Source: Hoeflea sp. 108 (GTDB lineage: Bacteria; Pseudomonadota; Alphaproteobacteria; Rhizobiales; Rhizobiaceae). From it: 64,000 nucleotides of DNA. The notes beneath the pieces are model-generated. The model saw nothing but the letters and a program-made list of their open reading frames with translations, had not been told where the DNA came from and did no database searches. Location: positions 1,304,839 through 1,368,838 of the forward strand of contig NZ_KB890024.1 of the NCBI RefSeq assembly GCF_000372965.1. The letters run 5' to 3'. A program made the position numbers and the translations under genes. This document shows, in pieces, positions 24,360-33,070 of the stretch; positions within the stretch are counted from its first letter, which is position 1; every line of letters begins with the position of its first letter.

Positions 24360-25436
24360 CTACTGCACGTCGAAGGTCGGCTTGAACCATGCGGGGGCGA
24401 GGCTGCGTTCCAGGTCGAGCGACTGCACGTTCGTCCGGTCGATCACCTGGACCGGCGGACCGACATGGCGATAACGCAAAGTGCCTTCGATCGCACGGAT
24501 GGCCTGGTCGATGGCGATGCGGCCTTGCAGGGGCGGAGAGTCCGTCGGCGCGGCAACCACCTTGCCCCGGTTGATTTCGCGGAACGTGCCGTGGGTGAAA
24601 TAGTCGGCAAGGATCTGGACGTGGTTCGCCCGGCCTTGGGCTCTCAAGATACTGACGGCGGCATCGGCCGTTGGGGCGCTGCCGACGATGTAGTCGATGT
24701 CGGGCTGGGCCTCGAGCACTTCCTCGATCAGCAACAGTTGGATCTCGACGCCGGTGTCGCCCCATTTGACGGCGGCGATGTTTGCCGAACTCTGCTTCAG
24801 CGCGCGCTGGAAGCCGGCTTCGACGAACTTGACCCATCCCGCTCCCTTCGGTCCAGGAAACCAGGCGACGCTGACCGGCATGGAGCCGGCGGGATGCAGC
24901 CGGGCCAGATAGGCGCCGATGGACTGCCCCATCTCCTCCCAGGAGACGCCCGATTTCGCTGAAATCCCGGTATCGTCGATATCGTTGACCGCGGCGATGA
25001 CAGGGATGCGCTTGGCGATCTCCTTGATCGTCGGCGTCAGCCCTTCATAGGATACTGTGCCAACGATGAGTGCATCGGCATTGGCGCTGCAATTGCGGAT
25101 CTGCTCGATCTGGCGATCGAGATTGGGATAGCCGCCGGCCTCGACGACGGTCAGCTTGACGCCCGACGAACGCGCCTGCTCGACCATGCCATAGTTGACG
25201 CTGACCCAGTAGGAATCCTTGAGGTGAGGGTAGGAGGCGCAGATGCGCCATGGCTTTGCCGCCTTGGCGACCGGTTGGTAGTCGATGGTTGCCGGTTGTC
25301 TCGAATAGTCGAATGGCGGCTCCCAGGCATTGAGCGTCCAGCTCGTCTCCGCCGCTCCGGCAGAATGGGCAATACCGCATGCCAGGAGGGCGGTCGCGAA
25401 CAGGCTCAGACGCTGGCAGCCAGGAGATGCGTACAT
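24360..25436 (-). CDS. torT: Periplasmic TMAO-binding sensor protein TorT
   Basis: 358-residue periplasmic binding protein of the TorT type, which binds TMAO and signals to the sensor kinase TorS. An N-terminal signal peptide is visible (LSLFATALLACGIAHSAGAAE). The mature protein has the type-I binding-protein pattern: WRICASYPHLKDSYWVSVNYGMVEQARSSGVKLTVVEAGGYPNLDRQIEQI, then VNDIDDTGISAKSGVSWEEMGQSIGAYLA and VSVAWFPGPKGAGWVKFVEAGF, close to TorT landmarks. It is divergent from torS, with 53 bp between the start codons, and is followed on its own strand by tdm. Confidence 0.9.
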   Translation of the reverse strand: MYASPGCQRLSLFATALLACGIAHSAGAAETSWTLNAWEPPFDYSRQPATIDYQPVAKAAKPWRICASYPHLKDSYWVSVNYGMVEQARSSGVKLTVVEAGGYPNLDRQIEQIRNCSANADALIVGTVSYEGLTPTIKEIAKRIPVIAAVNDIDDTGISAKSGVSWEEMGQSIGAYLARLHPAGSMPVSVAWFPGPKGAGWVKFVEAGFQRALKQSSANIAAVKWGDTGVEIQLLLIEEVLEAQPDIDYIVGSAPTADAAVSILRAQGRANHVQILADYFTHGTFREINRGKVVAAPTDSPPLQGRIAIDQAIRAIEGTLRYRHVGPPVQVIDRTNVQSLDLERSLAPAWFKPTFDVQ

Positions 25437-25489
25437 CGCCTTACGCTAGACACCTTCCGCAGGCAGCGCAAACCATGGTTATATGAGCC

Positions 25490-28414
25490 ATGCTTCATAG
25501 GTTCGGCATCGGCGGGAGGCTGTTTCTCGCCTTCCTGTGCATCACTGGCCTGTCCCTGACCTCCGGCATCGTCAGCTGGCTGATCCTGCGCAACATTGCC
25601 GATGCGCAGGCCGTGGTGAACGCCCAGGCGCTGCCGGCGGTGGCGGCGACCCAGCGCACCGCCGAACTCAGCGCCAAACTGATCGCCACAGCACCCGCCC
25701 TTGCCGCGGTGCGCTCGCGCGACGAGCTTTTGGCCGAGCAGGCCAAGCTTGCGACGCTGTCACAGGAGATCGTCAAGTCGCTCGCCGAGGTCAGGCAGCT
25801 TGCTATCGACCCTGACCTTGTCGAGACCTTCGCCGGTTCGGTCGAGAAGATGCTGGCGAACCTGAAGCAGAACAACGAGCTGGTGCGCCAGCGTCTCGAC
25901 GAAGACAAGGCCTATCGCGACGGCGCCGAGGCGGCCGCGGCTGCGGCGCAGTCGATTTTGCTTTTGTCGGAGACGCTGATTTCCAACGCTTCTGCCGGCG
26001 CATCGGCGGTGACGGCAAATCTCTACGGGCTGATCGGCGACCCGACGCGCCGCGAGGATGCCTACACCGCCCTCGACCGGCTGATCGAGCACGACATCTA
26101 CCTGATGGAGCGCATGTACGAATTGCGCCACCGTAGCGCCCAGGTCAGCCTTTTGATCAACCGGCTGAGCCGGGCTGAATCGAAGGCCGAAATCAATGAG
26201 ATCAGCGGCATTTTCCAGGACCATGTAAAGGTCATCCGGCGACGCATCCTCAGCATCGACGACCCGGTGCGGCGCAAGCAGGGCGTAGAACTGTTTGGCG
26301 CAATCGAGGCGGCAGCGGGCGATGTGCCCGTTTCAGGCTCGATCTTCGGTCGTCGCCAGCGGGTCGTCGATCTCGCCGGCAGCCTCGACGCCATGGCTCA
26401 GGCCAACCGCGATCTTGCGGTGACGCAGAACCAGGTTGCCAGGAACATTCTCGACCGTTCCGACGAGTTTGCCAGGACGACGGCCGAACGCGCCGATAAC
26501 GCGGTCCGTATCGGCGTTGTCGTGCTCGTTGTCACGTTGCTCGTCGCGATCCTGGCTTCGGGCGCAATCGTCTGGTTCTATGTCGAGCGCAATCTCGTCC
26601 GCCGTCTCAGCGGGCTGTCACGCGCAATGCAGCGGCTGACAGCGGGCGATCTCGACGTCACGGTCACCGATACGGGCGACGATGAGCTGCGCACCATGGC
26701 GGTCGCCGTCAACCAGTTCCGCGACGAGTCGCGACGGCGCCTCGAGCTTGAGCAGGATCGCGAGCGAATTACCGACGAACTCAGGCGCCACCGCGAAGAG
26801 CTGCAACAACTGGTCGAAGAACAGACCGAGCAGATCCGGCTGGCCAACAGGCGCCTGCGCCAGGAAGCAGTCGACCATGGCGAGGCAAGAGCCCGCGCCG
26901 AGCAGGCGAGCAGCGCCAAGTCGGCCTTCCTGGCCACCATGAGCCATGAAATCCGCACGCCGATGACCGGCATGCTCGGCATGATGCGCCTGCTGGCCGA
27001 CAGCAAGCTCGGCCCCAAGCAGCGCGAGCATCTGTCGGTGGCGGCCAGCTCCGGCGAAGCACTGCTCGGCATTTTGAACGCCATTCTCGATTACTCGAAG
27101 GTCGAGTCGGGCAATGTCGAGATCGAGAAGGTCGATTTCGACCTGTCGAAACTAGTCACGGGGGTGGTCGCCTTCATGCGGCCGATGGCGATCGAAAAAG
27201 GCCTCGAGCTGAGGCTGGAAATCGATCCCAAGCTCGGCGCAGCCTTCACGGCTGATGCCGGCAAGATACGTCAGATCCTGTTCAACCTGGTGAGCAACGC
27301 GATCAAGTTCACCGAGCATGGCCACGTCCTTGTCGGGGTCAAGGTGGCGGCCAATCGCAAGGAAGCGCAGACGGTGCGCCTCGCCGTCTCGGATACGGGG
27401 ATCGGCATTTCCCGCGAGCGACAGGAAGACGTCTTCCAGCCCTTCACCCAGATGGACGCCTCGATCACGAGGCGCTTCGGCGGGACGGGGCTTGGGCTTG
27501 CTATCAGCCGCGAATTTGCCCGTCTGATGGGGGCGGAGCTTGCGGTCGCCTCGCAGCCCAGATCGGGCAGCACGTTCACGCTCGACATGCCTCTGCGCAA
27601 GGCCAAGGCCGCCACCCTGTCAGCGGAAAAGCATCGCCATGCGCGCAAGACGTTGCCGACGGCATGCAAAATCCTCGTCGTCGAGGACGACGATGCGACG
27701 CGGCTGGTCTCGACGACGCTGCTGACCCGGGCCGGTCACCATGTGACGGCAGTGAGTTCGGGCTATCTGGCTCTCGAAGCGATCGGCGAGTTCAGACCGG
27801 ATGTCGTGGTCATGGATGTCAGCCTTCCCGGCATCGACGGCATCGAGACCATGGGCCGCATCCGGACAGAACTGTCGTCGCCGGAATTGCCCGTCATCGC
27901 CATGTCCGCGCATGTGTTCAAGACCGACATCGAGCGTTATCTGGACGCCGGTGTCGATGCTTTTGTTGCCAAACCCATCGTGCATGAACATCTGCTCGAT
28001 GCGGTGGCGTCTCTGGCCGGTCGCACGGTTCCGCCCGCGGGTCCCGATGTGGCCGCCATCGATGTCGCTGCCTGCAAGGCCGACGTGAAGGCGCTTGGTT
28101 CGGAGGCCGTATGGCGGCTTCACCGCATTGCCCATGACAGCCTGCCGCGCCGTTTCCAGTCGATGCATGATGCGCTTGCCTTAGGCGATCGCGAGGCTTT
28201 GCGCGATCTTGCTCATGCCACGCGCAGCACCGCCGGTTCACTCGGCTTTCCGCGCCTTATGAAGGCGGCGGAAGGGCTGGAGGCCGCTGCCGCGCAATCG
28301 CCCGTTGGCGATCTGGGCGGCATGGTCGCAGCCTGCGAAGCGGCCTTTGTCGAGGGCTCGCGGCAATGGGAAGCGATGCTGGAGACTGTTGCTGATCCGG
28401 CGCATCAGGCCTGA
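25490..28414 (+). CDS. torS: Hybrid sensor histidine kinase TorS
   Basis: 974-residue tripartite hybrid kinase of the TorS type, partner of TorT and TorR. Order: first helix (about residues 8-30); a long helical periplasmic sensor (about 31-340); second helix (about 343-367) and HAMP linker (VERNLVRRLSGLSRAMQRLTAGDLDV); coiled coil; histidine kinase domain with H-box ATMSHEIRTPM (His486), N-box NLVSNAIKFTEHG, G-boxes DTGIGIS and FGGTGLGLAIS; receiver domain with EDDDATRL and phospho-acceptor Asp776 (VVMDVSLPGIDG); and a C-terminal HPt domain with His909 (LAHATRSTAGSLGF). The phosphorelay is complete. No Tor-like box was seen in the torT-torS gap, so this pair may be constitutive. Confidence 0.93.
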   Translation: MLHRFGIGGRLFLAFLCITGLSLTSGIVSWLILRNIADAQAVVNAQALPAVAATQRTAELSAKLIATAPALAAVRSRDELLAEQAKLATLSQEIVKSLAEVRQLAIDPDLVETFAGSVEKMLANLKQNNELVRQRLDEDKAYRDGAEAAAAAAQSILLLSETLISNASAGASAVTANLYGLIGDPTRREDAYTALDRLIEHDIYLMERMYELRHRSAQVSLLINRLSRAESKAEINEISGIFQDHVKVIRRRILSIDDPVRRKQGVELFGAIEAAAGDVPVSGSIFGRRQRVVDLAGSLDAMAQANRDLAVTQNQVARNILDRSDEFARTTAERADNAVRIGVVVLVVTLLVAILASGAIVWFYVERNLVRRLSGLSRAMQRLTAGDLDVTVTDTGDDELRTMAVAVNQFRDESRRRLELEQDRERITDELRRHREELQQLVEEQTEQIRLANRRLRQEAVDHGEARARAEQASSAKSAFLATMSHEIRTPMTGMLGMMRLLADSKLGPKQREHLSVAASSGEALLGILNAILDYSKVESGNVEIEKVDFDLSKLVTGVVAFMRPMAIEKGLELRLEIDPKLGAAFTADAGKIRQILFNLVSNAIKFTEHGHVLVGVKVAANRKEAQTVRLAVSDTGIGISRERQEDVFQPFTQMDASITRRFGGTGLGLAISREFARLMGAELAVASQPRSGSTFTLDMPLRKAKAATLSAEKHRHARKTLPTACKILVVEDDDATRLVSTTLLTRAGHHVTAVSSGYLALEAIGEFRPDVVVMDVSLPGIDGIETMGRIRTELSSPELPVIAMSAHVFKTDIERYLDAGVDAFVAKPIVHEHLLDAVASLAGRTVPPAGPDVAAIDVAACKADVKALGSEAVWRLHRIAHDSLPRRFQSMHDALALGDREALRDLAHATRSTAGSLGFPRLMKAAEGLEAAAAQSPVGDLGGMVAACEAAFVEGSRQWEAMLETVADPAHQA

Positions 28415-28424
28415 GGACCTGGGA

Positions 28425-29153
28425 TCAGTTCATTCCCAGGGCGTGCTGAGCGGCGTCCGGGGCGAAGAAGTAGCCCTCGCCATGGGACGTGACGATGATG
28501 CGCGGCGTGCGCGGATTGTCCTTGAGCTTCTGCCGCAGACGCCTGACGAGCACGTCGACGGTGCGGTCGCTCGCATCCCATTCGCGCCTGGAAATCTCGT
28601 GCAGCAGGCGCTCGCGCGACAGAACTTGCCCCGGATTGGCCGTCAGCACCGCCAGGAGCTTGAACTCGGCACCTGTCAGTTCGACGAAGGTGCCGTCGGA
28701 TGCCTGCAGTGTGCGGCGCGCCACCTCCAGCGTCCAGCCGTAGAAATGGCGCGTGCCTGATGCCATCGGCGGCAGCCGTCCCTTGCCGACGCGGCGCAGC
28801 AGCCCCTTCACCCGGGCCAGCAATTCACGGTGCTCGACCGGCTTGGTGACGTAATCGTCAGCCCCGATCTCTAGCCCGACGATGCGGTCGACGGTATCTG
28901 TTCTTCCGGTGACCAGGATGATGCCGACATCGGAGCGTTCGCGCTGTTCGCGGGTGAGCTTGAGACCGTCCTCGCCGGGCAGGTTGATGTCGATCATCAA
29001 AAGGTCGGCCGGGTGCCTGCCCATGATGGCGCGCATCTGCTCGCCGTCGCCCGCCTCGCTGACCTTGTAGCCTTCGGCCAGGAAGTAGCCGGCAAGCTTC
29101 GCCCGCGTGACCGGGTCGTCTTCGACGATCACGATGTGATGCTGAACCCGCAT
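28425..29153 (-). CDS. torR: Response regulator TorR (OmpR family)
   Basis: 242-residue OmpR-family regulator. The receiver domain has the acidic pair EDD, phospho-acceptor Asp55 (LLMIDINLPGEDG), LVTGR and the conserved Lys in YVTKPVEHRELLARV. The winged-helix effector domain has LTGAEFKLLAVLTANPGQVLSRERLLHEISRREWDASDRTVDVLVRRLRQKL. The NLPGEDGLKL text and PVEHRELLAR are close to TorR/ArcA-type proteins. It converges with torS, 10 bases between stops. GGGAGG stands 10 bases before the ATG at 29153, and a Tor-like box lies directly upstream of it, implying autoregulation. Confidence 0.9.
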   Translation of the reverse strand: MRVQHHIVIVEDDPVTRAKLAGYFLAEGYKVSEAGDGEQMRAIMGRHPADLLMIDINLPGEDGLKLTREQRERSDVGIILVTGRTDTVDRIVGLEIGADDYVTKPVEHRELLARVKGLLRRVGKGRLPPMASGTRHFYGWTLEVARRTLQASDGTFVELTGAEFKLLAVLTANPGQVLSRERLLHEISRREWDASDRTVDVLVRRLRQKLKDNPRTPRIIVTSHGEGYFFAPDAAQHALGMN

Positions 29154-29174
29154 GCCATCTTATCCTCCCGACTT

Positions 29175-29194
29175 TTGTTGACATCATTTCACAA
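29175..29194. promoter_or_regulatory. Tor-like box before torR (likely autorepression site)
   Basis: TTGTTGACATCATTTCACAA, an imperfect dyad, with an outer perfect inverted repeat CCCGACTT (29167-29174) and AAGTCGGG (29193-29200). It begins only about 8 bp upstream of the torR Shine-Dalgarno sequence, so it must overlap the torR promoter or transcription start. In Escherichia coli TorR represses its own gene from a box over the transcription start; the same layout is suggested here. A near-identical 20-mer lies before tmoX. Confidence 0.6.
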
Positions 29195-29285
29195 GTCGGG
29201 CCACGCGGGCAACGGCGGAAGGAGCCAGCGCCGCACTTGTCATAGCGTCGCCGGCTTCTGCCATCACGGCCTGTGATCTGTCACG

Positions 29286-30353
29286 TCAGCCCTTCTTTGC
29301 CGAGAAGCAGGGCAGGACGTCCTCTTCGAAGTAGGGCTCCTGGTTGACCCAGAACATATAGCCGACCTTGAGGAAATCCTGCGCAAAGGCATGGAGGCTT
29401 GGCACCAGGTTCAAGCGCTTTGCCACGATGTTGGTCGAGCCTGTTTCGCCGACATAGTTGCCGTCCTGCACGGCAATGCCGAGCGGCACGGTGAACTTGC
29501 CTTCATGCATCATCGCCAAAGCATGGTTGAGTTGGCCCTTCTTCTTGTACATGAGATCAGGAGCCCCCATGCCGACGCCGATCTTGTCGCCAAACTCGTA
29601 GATCCCGCGCAGATATCCCTTGTCCTCCCACGGTAGCCATTCGCCGGGCATGAAGTTCGCGTAGAGCATGGTCGTCGACGTTGGGAAGGCGGCTTTCATG
29701 GCTTGCATGTTGGTTTTGAGCGCTGCCACATATTTGTCCGGGGTAAAGGACGAATCCGTCTCCGGTGTAACGCCGATTGCCGTTTCCTGAAGGTTGATGC
29801 CCTCGACAACACCGTCGAACTGCTTGCCGAGCGCTGCAAGCAATGCCGCAAAACGCGCCTGGACCCTGGCGTTCCAGCGCTTGGCAACCCAGCCTTCGAC
29901 GGCTCCATCGTCGCTACGTTGCGCGGTGACGCCGCCGCCATATTCGTCCTTCACCAGATAGTCGGGCACCGGCTTGTACTCGGGAGAGAACGACGCATCC
30001 TGCAACTGGATGAAAAGCCGCTTGCCGTGTTTGGTGAGGTAGTCGATGTCGGACTGGATCAGCGAGAAATCGTATTGTCCCTCAGTCGGCTCAAGCTGGC
30101 GCCACACATACATGATCTGCGCACCAGTGAAGCGATTGCTGCTCAGGAAGGCATGGTCGCGGATCGCCTCGCGATCCCGGCTGAAGTAGACGAAATGCTC
30201 GATCTTGTCCGCCGGCAGCGGACATGCCGCATCAGTGTATTGCTTGTAGGCGTTCTCGTATCGATTGGCGGGATTGTCCCAGGCCATCGAGGATGTGGCG
30301 GCAATCGCGGCGCCAAGCGTCACGACAGCGCCAAGAAGACGTTTCAACTTCAT
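29286..30353 (-). CDS. Secreted glycosidase-like protein of unknown function
   Basis: 355-residue protein with a clear signal peptide (MKLKRLLGAVVTLGAAIAATSSMAWD). The mature protein reads like a TIM-barrel glycoside hydrolase. MYVWRQLEPTEGQYDFSLIQSDIDYLTKHGKRLFIQLQD resembles the first barrel strands of GH5/GH42-type enzymes, and FDGVVEGINLQETAIGVTPE, with a glutamate after a strand, resembles a general acid/base position. The C-terminal KVGYMFWVNQEPYFEEDVLPCF could hold a second catalytic region. I do not recognise a named family. ATG at 30353 is chosen because it starts the signal peptide. It is downstream of the sensor kinase gene on the same strand, 131 bp apart. Confidence 0.7.
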   Translation of the reverse strand: MKLKRLLGAVVTLGAAIAATSSMAWDNPANRYENAYKQYTDAACPLPADKIEHFVYFSRDREAIRDHAFLSSNRFTGAQIMYVWRQLEPTEGQYDFSLIQSDIDYLTKHGKRLFIQLQDASFSPEYKPVPDYLVKDEYGGGVTAQRSDDGAVEGWVAKRWNARVQARFAALLAALGKQFDGVVEGINLQETAIGVTPETDSSFTPDKYVAALKTNMQAMKAAFPTSTTMLYANFMPGEWLPWEDKGYLRGIYEFGDKIGVGMGAPDLMYKKKGQLNHALAMMHEGKFTVPLGIAVQDGNYVGETGSTNIVAKRLNLVPSLHAFAQDFLKVGYMFWVNQEPYFEEDVLPCFSAKKG

Positions 30354-30484
30354 AGGTCTACCCTTGAGTGGATCGGGGCCTGAAGGCCCGCTTGCCCTCA
30401 AATGTCTAGTTTGTGGATGAGGCGCTTTCGCCGTCCAAGTGGTGCAACCCGCGTGCAGATACTGTGCAGAGCCTCCGACGGGAG

Positions 30485-32020
30485 CTAGCCGAACGCGATC
30501 TCGAAAACGGCACCGCCCGGAGCAGCAACCGGCGTCAGCCGCGCGCCATAAAGGTCCAGGATGGCCACCACGATGGCCAGGCCAAGGCCCGTCCCGCCGT
30601 CTTCCCGGTGCGTGGTGAAGAACGGTTCAGTCAACCGGCCAAGATCGATGTCGGCAAATCCCTCGCCATTGTCTGAAAGTCGAAGTGCCCGGCCATCCCA
30701 ATTCAGCTCGAGCCTGGTCGCCCCATGATGGCGGGCATTCCCCGCCATGTGCGCCAGTATTGTCTGTCCATGCGCAACCGACAGCGGCAGGATGGCATCC
30801 GGGGGAGCCAGGTTGATGTCGAGCCCGGCAATCTCTGGCAACATGTCCTTCGCCCGGCCGGGCTCGCCGCGCGCGCTTTCGCGAGTCCTCGTCATGTCGC
30901 GGAGCTGGTGGAGCAGCAGATCCATCCGCTGCCCCTGGGTCTTGATGCTGCTTACGAGGCTTTGTTGTGCTTCATCGGACAGGTGGCCGTCCTCGAGCAA
31001 CTCGGCAGCACCCATGATCGAGGTCACCGGTGATTTCAGCTCGTGGGTGACGTGGTTGGTGTAGATGCCGATTTCTTTGCTGCGCCGCGACAGCGTGCCA
31101 GCCATGGTGATGACAGCCTCGCCAAGTTCGGCAATCTCCCGCATGCCGTAGTGGCCGAGCGGAGCAAGCTCGGAATGGCCGCCATCGGCGACCATTCTTG
31201 ACTGGTCGCGCAGGGCGCGGATCGGCCGGAGCATCGTCCGCACCAGCAACGTTCCGACGACAGCGGCGCTCAACAGCGTCACGGCCGCCAGGACAATCAA
31301 GGCGATGCGCTCTCCGGCGAAATACTCCGACAACCTGGGAGCGGTCCTGGACAAATAGACCGCGCCGATGACCCTGTTGTGGCTGATGACGGGATAGGCA
31401 ACCATCACCCTGAAGCCCGTCCCGCCGCCAAGCACAGCCAGGCGAAACCGCGAGCCCGCGTCGCTCCGCCAGCGCAGGGCAGCGCCGACATCGCCTTGCA
31501 GCGCCTGTCGAACTTCCGGCACCGTGGCAAAGCTCGCAGGCGCGGGCGCGAGCATGTCAATGCCTTGATGGTCCAGGAAAACGACCGTCGAAAGCGTCGT
31601 CCGGCTGGCGTTGTCGGCCAAGGCACCCAGCTCAGGCGCAATCCTGAGATATCGCGGGTCGAGTTGCTCCGTGGTGGGCACGGCATCTGGACGGACAGGC
31701 TCGACCACATCCTGACGAAGGTTCAGGAGCGGTTGAAAGGTTCGTGACCTGGCGCTCCAGAATATGCGCTTGGGCGGCGGCAGATAGTATCCTGGTATGA
31801 GCGCTTCGCCTTCAGGCGAAGCGGCCTCGAAAGCGACGACATAGGCGCCGGCATAGATGGCCGCTTGCTTGATGAGCGACGCCTCCGTCTCATTGACCAG
31901 CCGGTTTGTTCCGATCTGCAACGCCAGCGTCGTCGCGATCGGCACCGCAAGCAGGCTTGCACAGACGATCGACACGACCTGTGGCATGGATGGCCGCCAT
32001 TTGCGTGCTATCCTGCTCAC
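30485..32020 (-). CDS. Sensor histidine kinase of a second two-component system
   Basis: 511-residue membrane histidine kinase. It starts with GTG at 32020, overlapping the stop of the regulator gene (GTGA), which keeps a basic stretch before the first helix (VVSIVCASLLAVPIATTLAL). A periplasmic domain of about 190 residues follows, then a second helix (IALIVLAAVTLLSAAVVGTLLV), HAMP (RTMLRPIRALRDQSRMVADGGHSE), H-box TNHVTHELKSPVTSIMG, N-box region LAHMAGNARHHGAT and G-boxes LSDNGEGF and GGTGLGLAI. The signal is unknown. The divergent tmoX gene and the Tor-like box between them raise the possibility of cross-talk with TMAO signalling, but this is speculative. Confidence 0.9.
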   Translation of the reverse strand: MSRIARKWRPSMPQVVSIVCASLLAVPIATTLALQIGTNRLVNETEASLIKQAAIYAGAYVVAFEAASPEGEALIPGYYLPPPKRIFWSARSRTFQPLLNLRQDVVEPVRPDAVPTTEQLDPRYLRIAPELGALADNASRTTLSTVVFLDHQGIDMLAPAPASFATVPEVRQALQGDVGAALRWRSDAGSRFRLAVLGGGTGFRVMVAYPVISHNRVIGAVYLSRTAPRLSEYFAGERIALIVLAAVTLLSAAVVGTLLVRTMLRPIRALRDQSRMVADGGHSELAPLGHYGMREIAELGEAVITMAGTLSRRSKEIGIYTNHVTHELKSPVTSIMGAAELLEDGHLSDEAQQSLVSSIKTQGQRMDLLLHQLRDMTRTRESARGEPGRAKDMLPEIAGLDINLAPPDAILPLSVAHGQTILAHMAGNARHHGATRLELNWDGRALRLSDNGEGFADIDLGRLTEPFFTTHREDGGTGLGLAIVVAILDLYGARLTPVAAPGGAVFEIAFG

Positions 32021-32709
32021 GCTGCGCCGGGCCCGGCAACGCAATTGCCAAGCCGCAGGCCCACGCCTCTTACGGTCTCGATCACATCGGAATAACCAAG
32101 GAGCTCGGCCTTGGCGCGGATGTTGCGCACATGGCTGTCCACCGTGCGTCCTGACAAGGTGTTGTTCCCGCCATAAGCCTTGTCGATCATGGTTCCACGG
32201 CCGACGACGATCCCGGGTTGCGCCGACAGGATTTCCAGAACCGAAAACTCCGTTGCCGTCAGCGGCAGATCCTTGCCGGCAAGAGAGCAGATGTGGCGTC
32301 CGCTATCGAGGCTTAGGTCGCCGTGCCTCACGATGCCGCCTGCCTGCTTGCCTCTTGCCAGTATGGCCTTGATCCGCAGCAGCAATTCTCGCGGCGAAAA
32401 CGGCTTGCTGACATAGTCGTCCGCCCCAAGCTCGAATCCGACGATCCGGTCGACTTCGTCGTCATGCGCTGTCAGGAAGACGATTGGAACATGTGAGTTT
32501 GCGCGGATGGCCTTGCAGCATTCGATGCCTCCCATGACAGGCATTCCAATATCGAGCACCACCAGGTCGGCGTGGTGTCGTTGTAACTGCTCCAGGGCCA
32601 GGCGCCCATTGGCAGCCTGCTGGACGTGCATGCCCGCTCTTTCCAGCGCAATGCCGATCACGTTGCGGATGTCCGGGTCGTCATCAACAACGAGAATGTT
32701 GGGGTTCAT
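32017..32709 (-). CDS. OmpR-family response regulator of the second two-component system
   Basis: 230-residue regulator with receiver domain (DDDPDI acidic pair, phospho-acceptor Asp53 in VVLDIGMPVMGG, YVSKPFSPRELLLRI) and a winged-helix output domain (LPLTATEFSVLEILSAQPGIVVGRGTMIDKAYGGNNTLSGRTVDSHVRNIRAKAE, ending VIETVRGVGLRL). ATG at 32709 is used; a longer frame upstream lacks the conserved receiver N-terminus. It overlaps the kinase gene by 4 bases and is divergent from tmoX, sharing a 361-bp intergenic region. Confidence 0.93.
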   Translation of the reverse strand: MNPNILVVDDDPDIRNVIGIALERAGMHVQQAANGRLALEQLQRHHADLVVLDIGMPVMGGIECCKAIRANSHVPIVFLTAHDDEVDRIVGFELGADDYVSKPFSPRELLLRIKAILARGKQAGGIVRHGDLSLDSGRHICSLAGKDLPLTATEFSVLEILSAQPGIVVGRGTMIDKAYGGNNTLSGRTVDSHVRNIRAKAELLGYSDVIETVRGVGLRLGNCVAGPGAA

Positions 32710-33070
32710 AGAGCGATCACCAAGAAGACATGCCTGTAGATGGCCGAGATCAGCTTCTTGTATCGAAGCGTGCGGTTGCAAGCCAAGGACTGTCCGGCAG
32801 TCTCGAATATAAAAATGCGAAGATGATGGCGCTTCCGCGCTGGTCCTAGCCCTCGGCTGGAAAAATGGTCTGGGGGCTTCGTCGCATGACCTGACCCGGC
32901 TCTTTGTTAACATTATTTCACAAGTCGGCTCACGACTTTTACACCCCGGGCGACACCGGTTCACTTCTCGCCGCTATCTTGCGGGAATGGAGCGGAAACG
33001 ACCCGGCACGAAGAGGCCAGCACCCCGCCTTCCATGGGAACAATCGCAACACACAGGAACGGGAGGTTCA
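32710..33070. other. Divergent intergenic region between response regulator and tmoX
   Basis: 361 bp without a gene. It contains the Tor-like box at 32904-32923 and an adjacent inverted repeat AAGTCG (32922-32927) / CGACTT (32933-32938). A perfect Shine-Dalgarno GGGAGG lies directly before tmoX. No clear -35/-10 pair could be assigned by eye on either strand. Confidence 0.5.
32904..32923. promoter_or_regulatory. Tor-like box before tmoX
   Basis: TTGTTAACATTATTTCACAA, an imperfect dyad (TTGTTAACAT / ATTTCACAA) identical at 18 of 20 positions to the box before torR and followed by the same AAGTCGG. It is 148 bp before the tmoX ATG, an activator-like position, and 195 bp before the divergent response-regulator gene. 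Confidence 0.6.
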
